From Roseimaritima ulvae (lineage in GTDB: Bacteria; Planctomycetota; Planctomycetia; Pirellulales; Pirellulaceae): a stretch of 64,000 bases of DNA. The notes beneath the pieces were generated by a model that saw only the letters and a program-made list of their open reading frames with translations, did no database searches and was not told where the DNA came from. The DNA lies in NCBI RefSeq assembly GCF_008065135.1, contig NZ_CP042914.1:5437404-5501403 (forward strand). Reading direction: 5' to 3'. Positions 44,695 through 54,200 of the stretch are shown in pieces (position 1 is the stretch's first letter; every line of letters begins with the position of its first letter). Made by a program: the position numbers and the translations under genes.

Positions 44695-46857
44695 ATGTTC
44701 GCGTTTCCGCTTCCAGCCAGTTGCCGAACAGGCCGCCGGCTGACCGTGCCTTGTGTCATGGTTTTGACTGCAGTGTTCTGCTCTGCCTGGCTGGCCCGAC
44801 CGGTCTCCGCGGCAGGGCTGTTGGTCGCCGACGGCGGTTTTGGCGGCGTCTTGGAAATCAAGCAGCAGGACGTCCGGGTGACCATCAATAACTCCATCGC
44901 CGTGACGCAAATCGATCAGATCTTCGTCAATACCGAAAACCGGCAAGTCGAAGCGTTGTACACCTTTCCGGTTCCCCGCGAAGCCAGCGTCTCCAACTTC
45001 AGCATGTGGATCGGCGGCAAAGAAATGATCGGCGAAGTCGTCGAAAAGAAACGAGCCAAACAGATCTACGAAAGCTACAAACAAAAGCGCCGCGATCCCG
45101 GCCTGCTGGAACAGGTCGACTACAAGCAGTTTGAAATGCGGATCTTTCCGATTCCCGCCGGCGCCGAACAGCGAATTCGGATCGAATATTACCAACAACT
45201 CGATGTCGATCACGACTGGGCTACCTACGTCTATCCGCTGGCCACCGATGTGCGAGGCCAACAGATGGACTCTCGCGTTCGCGGTCGGTTCTCGCTGAAT
45301 CTGGACATCAAAAGCGAAGTGCCGATCAAAGAGCTGCGCAGTGAATCGCACGCCGATGACTTCGTGGTCGTCAATCACCAACCCAACTACGCTCAAGCCG
45401 CCATGGAACTGACCGACGGCGATCTATCGCGGGACATCGTGATGGCCGTGCAAACCAAACGCCCCCGCACGGGCCTGGACCTGGTGACCAGCAACCCGCA
45501 AGGCGAAGACGGTTACTTCATGATGACGCTCACCCCCGGCGAAGACCTGAGCGACACGATGGAAGCGATGGACTACGTGTTTCTGATGGATGTGTCGGGC
45601 AGCATGGCTCGCGACGACAAGCTGTCGATCAGCCGCAACAGCGTGCTGGCGTTCATCGATTCGCTGGGCCCCGAAGATCGCTTCGATTGTCTTGCGTTCA
45701 ACCTAGCCCCCACGCCACTCTTCAAAAGCCTGCAGAGTGCCAACCAGGACAACCTCAGTAAAGCCGGCGAGTTCTTCGCCGACCAACGAGCCCGCGGCGG
45801 CACCGTCCTGCAACCCGCTCTATCGGCCGCTTATGCCTATCGCGACGACGATCGGCCGCTGAACGTGGTGCTGCTCAGCGACGGCATGACCGAAGCCGGT
45901 GAACAAGCCGAATTGCTGCGATTAATTCAGTCGCGACCGGCGGGCGTGCGGGTGTTTTGCATCGGAGTCGGCAACGAAGTCAATCGTCCTTTACTGGAGC
46001 AGATGGCCACGCAAGCCGGTGGGCTGGCGGCGTTTGTTTCCACCGAAGACAGCTTCGCTCGACAAGCTCAATTGATGAGGCAGAAACTGGTCCGCCCCGC
46101 GATTCAGAACGTCAACGTGCAATTCGCCAGTGGCGGCGTCAAAGACGTCGAACCCCGCGAACTGGGCGACCTGTTTTACGGCGCTCCGCTGCGATTGTTC
46201 GGTCGCTATGGCACTGGCGGGACGGTGGAAGTCACGCTGACGGGACAGATTCAAGGCGCCCCCTGGGAACAGACCGTGATGATGGAACTTCCCAGCGACG
46301 ATCGAGGCAACAGCGAAATCGAACGCATGTGGGCCTCCCAGCGCGTCGCCCGATTGCTCGGTCAAGAACGTGCCGGCAAGGGATCGCACCAAGACGAAAT
46401 CGTGCGGCTGAGCGAAGCGTATTCGATCGTCTCGCCCTACGCCTCGATGCTGGTGCTGGAGAACGATGGAGAATACAAACGCTGGAAGATCGAGCAACGC
46501 AACGCGCTTCGTATCCAACGCGATCGCAAGGCGCGTTCGCAGGTCCAACAGAAACTCGCCGAACTGCGGAAGCGAACCGACGAAGCGTTTGAAGTCCAGC
46601 GAGCGGAAAAGTTGGTCACGGCCCAAGATGCCGCTGCTTCGCCGGGCAACACGCCCGCGGCCGCTCAACCGAATAACGCCGCCACGCCCAGCCCGATGGC
46701 CACCCCACCCAACTCCAACCGCGGTGTCGATCTGGACATCGGCTCGGGCGGCGGCGGAGGAGCGATCGAACCCTTCACCGCCGTGTTGGCATTAGGCTCG
46801 GCCGGAGCCGCGGCCTTGGCAAGACGACGCAAGAAGCGTGGTGTGGAAGTGCAGTGA
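44695..46857 (+). CDS. VIT-VWA domain surface protein with GlyGly-CTERM-like tail
   Basis: 720 residues: a signal peptide (VMVLTAVFCSAWLARPVSAA), a VIT domain (about 45-175; FPVPREASVSNFSMWIGGKE, RIFPIPAGAEQRIRIEYYQQ), and a VWA domain whose MIDAS DVSGS starts at D299, with T and D ligands later (GGTVLQPALS, LLSDGM). A coiled, charged segment (about 595-640) and a Pro/Ala/Asn-rich linker follow. The C-terminus is tripartite: GSGGGGG (683-689), a hydrophobic stretch AIEPFTAVLALGSAGAAALA (690-709), and RRRKKR (710-715). That order is the one described for GlyGly-CTERM signals (TIGR03501). The next gene is a rhombosortase-like protease, so I infer cleavage and anchoring at this tail. Confidence 0.93.
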   Translation: MFAFPLPASCRTGRRLTVPCVMVLTAVFCSAWLARPVSAAGLLVADGGFGGVLEIKQQDVRVTINNSIAVTQIDQIFVNTENRQVEALYTFPVPREASVSNFSMWIGGKEMIGEVVEKKRAKQIYESYKQKRRDPGLLEQVDYKQFEMRIFPIPAGAEQRIRIEYYQQLDVDHDWATYVYPLATDVRGQQMDSRVRGRFSLNLDIKSEVPIKELRSESHADDFVVVNHQPNYAQAAMELTDGDLSRDIVMAVQTKRPRTGLDLVTSNPQGEDGYFMMTLTPGEDLSDTMEAMDYVFLMDVSGSMARDDKLSISRNSVLAFIDSLGPEDRFDCLAFNLAPTPLFKSLQSANQDNLSKAGEFFADQRARGGTVLQPALSAAYAYRDDDRPLNVVLLSDGMTEAGEQAELLRLIQSRPAGVRVFCIGVGNEVNRPLLEQMATQAGGLAAFVSTEDSFARQAQLMRQKLVRPAIQNVNVQFASGGVKDVEPRELGDLFYGAPLRLFGRYGTGGTVEVTLTGQIQGAPWEQTVMMELPSDDRGNSEIERMWASQRVARLLGQERAGKGSHQDEIVRLSEAYSIVSPYASMLVLENDGEYKRWKIEQRNALRIQRDRKARSQVQQKLAELRKRTDEAFEVQRAEKLVTAQDAAASPGNTPAAAQPNNAATPSPMATPPNSNRGVDLDIGSGGGGGAIEPFTAVLALGSAGAAALARRRKKRGVEVQ

Positions 46858-47391
46858 GGAAGCGAAGCAGGAAGAGTTCCGGCCGTAGCCGAAGTCGCCA
46901 GACTTTGGACGGCCTCGTCGCAAACTGCCCCCGTAGCCGAAGTCGCCAGACTTCGGACCGCCGAACTTAACGCTCCAAACTCTGAGAGAAGTGCGATTTA
47001 CCGGTGGTGAAAGTGTTTTTTCTGTGCGGGGGGATTAACCGTCGAGCGGTAATATCGTCCGGGGAAATTAGGCCCGAAGGGTCGGTACAACCTCTGCCGG
47101 GGCTGTTAAACCCCGGTAGACGCCTCGAAACAAAATTTGAGGCCCGGAGGGTCGACACAACGGCGGTGTTCGCGGCAAATTCGTGAAGGTTGTGTCGACC
47201 CTTCGGGCCTTGCCTGCCTGATGGAGATCGTTCCGGGGGTTGGCCCCCCCGGCAATGATTGTGCCGGCACTCCGTGCCTAACCAGCCCCACAATCGACCT
47301 CAACGCCTCACCAGATTCACGTACTATAACTCGCTCATCCTACGAGTTCGGCTACGAATATCGACCGCCCGCCTTCCCACGCAACCCCATC
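46858..47391. repeat. Repeat-rich gap between VIT-VWA and rhombosortase genes
   Basis: Two REP2 copies (46884-46908 and 46932-46956) and a near-perfect hairpin with 22-base arms, AGGCCCGGAGGGTCGACACA (from 47140) facing GTTGTGTCGACCCTTCGGGC (47189-47210). A related GGCCCGAAGGGTCGG lies at about 47071-47085. No gene is supported. Despite the 534-base gap, the flanking genes have the same direction. Confidence 0.85.
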
Positions 47392-48048
47392 ATGATGATC
47401 CTATCACCCCTGAAAAGATATCCGATTACGATCGCCACTGCGGCATTCGCTCTGTTGGCCTTTGCCAGCCCCACGCTGACCGCTTGGTTGCAGCTGGATT
47501 TCGCGGCGGTTGCCGATGGACAATGGTGGCGAATTATCACCGGCCACATGACTCACTTTGGCGGGCACCATCTATTTTGGGACCTGTTGATGTTTGTGGT
47601 CCTAAGCGCGGCCTGTGAACGTCAGCATCGCCGACACTTTGGCATCGCGACGCTGTTGATGATGGCCGGCATCTCGCTGGCGATTCGGTTTTTCTGTGAC
47701 GACATCGCGGTTTATCGAGGTCTGAGCGGACTCGACACCGGCCTGTTTGTGTGGTTTGTCAGTGACCAGTGTCGACAAAGTTTGCGGCAATGCGATCGGC
47801 TCGCGACGCTGCTGTGGTTGGCTCCGTTGATCGGGCTGGTCGGCAAGCTGCTTTTCGAAGCGATCACCGGGCAGACCTTGTTCGTCGATTCCAGCACCTT
47901 CGAGCCGTTGGTCGAAGCCCATCTGGCCGGCGCGGCGATCGGTGCGGCGCTCTCGTACGTTAGGCTTTCCAGCCTGACAAACACCCGCCAGCGTTTCGAA
48001 AAGTCTCCCGTAGCCGAACTCCCCAGAGTTTGGAAAAGCGCCCCGTAG
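47392..48048 (+). CDS. rrtA: Rhombosortase-like rhomboid serine protease
   Basis: 218 residues from the ATG at 47392 (a second ATG follows directly; no clear ribosome-binding site). About six hydrophobic helices. The pattern DGQWWRIITGHMTHFGGHHL followed by FWDLLMFVVL, the nucleophile Ser112 in YRGLSGLDTG, and His177 in EPLVEAHLAGAAIGA match rhombosortases (TIGR03902 type), the rhomboid branch that cuts GlyGly-CTERM proteins, rather than general GlpG rhomboids. The gene lies after the VIT-VWA protein that carries such a tail. The last ~30 residues (from about YVRLSSL at 189) are encoded by a REP3 copy (47955-47979) and a REP2 copy (48009-48033), so the original C-terminus may have been replaced. 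Confidence 0.85.
   Translation: MMILSPLKRYPITIATAAFALLAFASPTLTAWLQLDFAAVADGQWWRIITGHMTHFGGHHLFWDLLMFVVLSAACERQHRRHFGIATLLMMAGISLAIRFFCDDIAVYRGLSGLDTGLFVWFVSDQCRQSLRQCDRLATLLWLAPLIGLVGKLLFEAITGQTLFVDSSTFEPLVEAHLAGAAIGAALSYVRLSSLTNTRQRFEKSPVAELPRVWKSAP
47955..47979 (+). repeat. REP3 copy inside the 3' end of the rhombosortase gene
   Basis: GTACGTTAGGCTTTCCAGCC followed by TGACA matches the arms of the hairpin at 62880-62939. It encodes YVRLSSLT in the rhombosortase frame. Confidence 0.85.
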
Positions 48049-48110
48049 CCGAACTCGCAAGAGTTCGGAGGGCTGCACGCAGTTCCAAAGTCTGGCGACG
48101 CTCGGCTACG
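48009..48110. repeat. Three REP2 copies across the rhombosortase stop codon
   Basis: Forward copies at 48009-48033 and 48044-48068 and an inverted copy at 48085-48110. The first encodes the end of the rhombosortase ORF and the second contains its stop. Confidence 0.85.
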
Positions 48111-48206
48111 TTTTTCGCGTTTTTACATTGTTATGACATGAATCACATCGAACTCGGGTAAAATTCCTAAAACCTGTCCGTAAGGTTCGAAAACAAAGGA
48201 AGCTCT

Positions 48207-51200
48207 ATGTCGTCCGCTCGCTCATGGTTTGTGTTCACGCTTGCTCTCAGCTTGCTACTCCACTTCGACGCCGTCGGGCAGGAGCCTCAACCGGCCGAAG
48301 GTGAACCGCGGGCTACGTTGATCACGTCTCTGCCGACCATTGATCTCGGCATCCACGCGGCGATGCAGTCGCGTGACTACGGCGAAGCGGTCAAACGCAT
48401 CGAAACGGCGATCGGCAAAGATGACTGCACGGCGCCGGACTACCTGCGGTACCTGCAAGGCGTCGCCTTGACCGAATCGAAACTCTATGACGCTGCCACG
48501 GCCGCCTTCGCGCAACTGGAAACCGACTACCCGGACAGCGAATGGATCAGCCGGGCCCGCTTTGGTCGAGCTCACGTCAACGTCATGCTTCGGCAGTACA
48601 GCGACGCCGGGAAAATCTATGAACGTGAAGCCGAGCGACTGCTGTCGCGCGGACGCAAAGACGAACTGGCAAAAATCTATCTGGAATTCGCCGAACGATA
48701 TTTCGTCGGTCTTCCCGCCGATGATCCCAGCAAAACCGTTCAGCCGGATTACGCCCAGTCGTTGGTGTTTTACACCGAAGCCGTCAAGCTGGGCCCCACG
48801 ATTGGGCTGCGGCAACAGATCGAATTCCGCATCGCTCGCTGCCAGGAAGAATTGCAACAGCACGACGAGGCCATTGCTTCGTATCAACGCTTCCTCAAGC
48901 AGTACGCCGGGCAAACGCCCAAGTCCTCCGTGGCAGCTAGCCCCTCGGTGCAAGCCGAAGCTCGCTATCGCTTGGGAGCCGTGCAGCTGACCGCCGGACG
49001 TCCTCAACAGGCCCGCAAGACTTGGCAAGATTTTTTGTCACAAGCTGACCAGAAACACGCTGACGACGCGGCGGCCGACGACAACGGCAATGAGAAAATC
49101 GAAAAACTGCGGTCGCGAGCCGAATACCGTTTGGCGCATACCTACGGGTTGCCTCAACCGAACTCCATCGGCGACCTGGAATTAGCGGTGGGACTGGCCG
49201 AAAAATTTGTCGCCAAACACCCTCAACATAAATTGGCCCCGCAGGCGGAACTCGAAATCGCTCAAGGCTATTCGCGACACGGCCGGCATCTGCAAGCGGT
49301 CCAGCGGCTGCAAAAACTGATCGACAACCCGCTCTACAAAAACTCCGAACAACTTCCCGCAGTCCGACAGATGCTCGGTCAGGAATTGCTCGCCCAAGGA
49401 AAATACGACGAAGCCATCGCGGCCTGGAAACAATTCCTCGATCAGCATCCCACCGATTCCAGATGGCCGGAGGTGCAAAAGCGGATCGTCGACACCGAAT
49501 ACGCCAAGGCCGCCAACGCGCTGGCAGAAAAGCGGTACGAGGCCGCGCGTACTCAGTGGCAAACCTTCCTAAACAAATACCCGCTCGACGCCCGAGCACC
49601 GGGGATTCTGTTTGCTTTCGGGAAAATGAAGTACACCGAAGCAAAACAGTTGCAGGACCAACGTGTGGCAGCGGCGGTCGAACAGGGCGAATCGCCGCAA
49701 ACGGTGTCGCTGGATGATGCCAGCGTTCAATTATTCGAAGAAGCGATCGTGGATTGGCGGCGTGTCGTCAATAAATACCCGCAACACGTCGAGGCCTCCA
49801 AGGCCGCCTACATGATCGGCGTCACGCTGGAAGACCAACTAGGCGAGCTAAAGCAAGCGCTGGAGGCCTATAAGCAGGTCAACGGCGCATTTCAGTCGCA
49901 AGCCCAACAGCGCACCGCTCGCCTGACATCGCCCGAACTGCAATTGGTCACCGAACGCAAGTTCCGCAGCGACGAAGTCCCACGCATCAAGTTGACCACC
50001 CGCAATCTGGAAACGGTGACCGTCAAAGTCTACCGCGTCGACATGGCGGACTACTTTCGCAAAATGCATCTGGCTCGCGGGGTGGAATCGCTCGACATCG
50101 CTCTGATCGATCCCGACCAACAGTTCGAACATAAGATCGGCGACTTCCAAAAATACAAACAACTTGATGGTGACATCGAACTGGACATGGAGGGTCCCGG
50201 CGTCGTCGCCGTTACGGTCAGCAGCGAAAAGTTGGAAGCCACCACGATGGTCGTCGTCAGCGACGTGGACATGATCGTCAAATCCTCACGCAACGAATTG
50301 TTTGTGTTCGCCGAAAACATGCGGACCGGCAAGCCCGTCGAAGGGGTCAGCGTGCTGGTCAGCGACGGCGAGAAGGTGTTTGCCGAAACGACCACCGGCG
50401 CGGATGGCATTCTGCAACAGTCCTACGACGAATTAAAGACCGTCAGCGATTTGCGGGTATTTGCCATTCACGAAGGCCACATGGCGTCGACCGTCAACAA
50501 CCTGGACGGGCTGGACTTCGCCGTCGGGTTGACCCCGCGCGGCTTTCTCTACACCGATCGTCCCGTCTACCGCAGTGGCCAATTAGTCAACATCAAAGGT
50601 ATCGTGCGGTGGGTGAAGCAAGATCGATTTACCTTCCAACCCGGCGAAACCTTCCAACTAGATGTGTACGACGCGGGCGGACGACGACTGCAAAGCCGCG
50701 AAGTCGTGTTGAACGGCTACGGTACGATCAACAGCAATATCATTCTGCCCGACTCCGCACCGCAGGGTGATTACCGCGTGCACTTGCATCGCGCGTCCGC
50801 GGGAGAATCCGACAAAACGGGGACATTGTCCTTCGAAACCCAGTTCAAGGTTCATGAGTACAAACTGGAACCGGTGGAAATCGCCATCGACCTGGACAAA
50901 GCGGTTGCTTTTCGCGGCGAAAAGGTTCGTGCCACGGTGTCGCTGAAGTACTACTATGGGACGCCTTTGAGCAACGAAACGATCCACTATCGGTTCGGCC
51001 CCGACGGCGAACAGATGACAGGCAAGACGGACGACCAAGGCAATCTGGCCGTGGAGTTCGAAACGCAACGTTTCAGCGAATCCCAGCCCCTGCAGTTGGT
51101 TGTCGAATACCGCGAACGAGCGTTGTCCGCCTCCGAAACCGTGTTCCTGGCCACGCGCGGGTTTGCCGTAACGGCATCGACGGTCCGCGACGTGTATATC

Positions 51201-54200
51201 AACGGCGAATCCTTCGAAACGCTGTTCAAAGTCGCCGGTCCGGCAGGCGATGCGGTGGCCACGGAACTGACGATCGAGGTCTTCCGGCAAACGCAGGTCC
51301 GCGGCCAGACGACTGAAAAGCGAGTGCAAACGCATCAGGTGAAAACCGACGCGAAACTTGGTGAGGCTCGTCAGACGCTGACGCTGGACGAAGGCGGGAT
51401 CTATCTGATTCGCGCTACCGGAGTGGACCGATTCGGCAACGACGTCAGTGGCGAGCACTCATTGCGTATCTCCGGCGATAAAGATTCCACTCGTTTGCGA
51501 ATCCTGGCCGATCGTCATTCCTTCGATGTGGGCGAGCAAGCGGAAATCAACTTGCACTGGCGAGAACAACCCGCGCTGGCGTTAGTGACCTTCGAAGGGG
51601 CATCGGTTTTGGGCTATCGCTTGGTCGAGTTGCAAGCAGGAGACAATCCGTTGCAATTGCCGATGGAAAGCGATTTCGCTCCCAATCTGTTTGTTTCCGT
51701 GGCCGTGATGCAACGCAACCAATTCCATATCGCCTCCAGCGAATTCCGGGTTGCGCAAGAGTTACAGATCACGCTGAAACCGGATGCGAAGGAACTGAAA
51801 CCCGGCGAAGAGGTAACGGTCGAAGTGGTCGTCACCGATCCGCAAGGCCGTCCGCTGGAAACCGAACTGTCACTGTCTCTGGTGCAAGCCAACCTGCTGA
51901 ACCTATTTGCCGACGCTCACGGCACGGTGAACGAATTTTTCAGCAGTGGCCAGCGAAGGCGATCGGTAAGAGAGTCAACCAGTTGCACCTTCAGCTATCG
52001 CCCGGACACCCAAGGCGTGAGCCAGTTCCTCCGCAACGAAGCCGAACGCTTGGCGATCATCGAACGCGAAGTCCGCGCATTGGACGAATTGGGCGAGAGC
52101 ATAGCCATGGGCATGAATGTCCCAGCCGATCCCTTTGCGGCAACGTTCGATCTCCCATCACAGTCGATCGATCGCAATGCCATCGAACAGATCGAATCGT
52201 TTAACATGCAGCAAGCGGGGCAACTTTCGCAGCAGATCCAAATCATCCCGAACGTCCGTTTCCGCACTGAGACTCGCGACGGGCGACAAATTCAGGTGCC
52301 CAACGCTAACCGCGAGAACGCAGCGATCTATTTTGATGAGTTATCAAGTGAGCAAATCATACAAGCACAACAAAATTACAACGTCTTGGGCACGTGGGAG
52401 CGACGATATGCAGGGCGGTTCGGCTATGACATTACCGTCAATGGCTTAACGTCCACCGGTAAGTTCCTGGCGGTCAATGGGCGTGCGCCCCGAGACATCG
52501 AACAGTTGGCTCGCGACGAAGGCTTGCAGATCCTGCCCTCGATGGCTTATTCGGAAACCGCGTTTTGGGACCCGACGATCGTTACCGATGCCAAGGGCAA
52601 GGCCAGCGTCACCATCACTCTGCCGACACGCTCTACCGCTTGGCGATTGCAGGCCAAGGGGATCAATGCTCAAACGTTAGCCGGCCAAGCCTCAACGGAG
52701 TTGATCACCAAAAAAGATCTGTTCGGCGAACTGAAATTGCCTTTGGCGTTTACCGAGGGTGACCAAGTCGAGGTGCCCGTGGAAATTCACAATGCCCTGG
52801 AAGGTCCACACACGATCAAGGTGGTCATGAAAGTCACCCAGGGGGACAAATCGACCGAGCAGACGCAGTCGTTCGACATCACCGGTCCGGGAATTCACCC
52901 TTTGTCCTTCCCGGTCGAAATCGAAGACGCGGAAGAGGCCGTATTCGAGTTAACCACTTCCGCCGACGCCGCGCCCATCGACGTCGCTTCGCAGATCGTC
53001 GCCATTCGGCCCTACGGTTTTCCGGTGTATCAAACCGCCAGCGGGACCTCGTCGCAAAGCACGGTGGCACTGCTGAGTTTTGACAAAAACACTCCGGCAG
53101 CCGGCGCGTCGATGGAAATCGTGATTGGCGCCAGCGTCAATCGCGCCCTGCTGGACAGCGTGCTGGGCGATGATTCATTGCCCTTGCTGCGGTGCGGTCT
53201 GCCCACGGCCCGGCCGCTGGAACGGAGCATCTCCGATACGCTGGGTGGGATCGCCCTACTGCAGATGATCGGCGGAGCCCGCAATTCGGACGCTCCTCAG
53301 CGGCAAGCCGTGGCGGGGCGGATTTCGGTGGCCGTCACGCAGATGATCGCTTCACAAAACCAACATGGCGGTTGGGCTTGGTCGGGTGCTCCTCAGACGG
53401 ACAGCTCCGATCCGTACCTTTCCTCCCGCATCATGTGGGCGCTCAGTCAGGCTCGTAGCGCTGGCTTTGCCGTCTCGCAAGAAGCCTTCGACAAAGGCAA
53501 AGCCTATCTTCAAACCGCCTTCGCCGCGGCCGACCAAAGCGATTTAGAACAACAGACAATCCTGCTGCACGGCATGGCTGTCTGCGGTTGTGGTGATTTT
53601 GCGTTTGCCAATCGGTTGTATCGCGAACGCAATCGTTTGAGCCCCGCCGCTCTGACGCATTTGGCACTGACGTTGGCGAAGATGAATCGTCCGGAAATGG
53701 CCAAAACGCTGATCCCATTGATCAAGATCCCGACTGATGAGGCGTCCCTGACGGCTTCGCAGCGAGCCGGCACGCTGCCCTGGATGCGGAACCGCACCGA
53801 ATTGCAAGCCATGTTCCTGCTGACGTTGCAAGCCGTCGAGCCGAATCATCCGGCGGTCGCGGCGCTTGCTAAGTCGTTGATGTCGCAACGCGTCGGATCG
53901 CGTTGGCCGGTAGAAAAGTCCAATGGTCCCGTCATCGCGGCACTCGCCTACTGGCATTCCCGAACGCGTCAGCCGCTGGAGAAATACACTCTGGTCGTGT
54001 CGGTTAACAATCACACGTTAAAAACGCTGACCATCGATCCGGCTCGCGAAGGCAGTCACCGCATCGAAGTGGACAACGAAATCCTACACGGCGACCAACC
54101 GCAACGGCTCGAGTTCAAACTCGACGGCCGGGCCACGTTCAGCTATTCCGCCGTGTTGACCGGGTTTGTCGACGCCGACAAAATCGCCGCCACTACCAAT

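Noticed and set aside
53180-53210. Intact thioester in the giant macroglobulin-like protein
   Set aside because: The expected Cys-x-Glu-Gln is Cys-Gly-Leu-Pro; there is no Glu-Gln pair after the cysteine.
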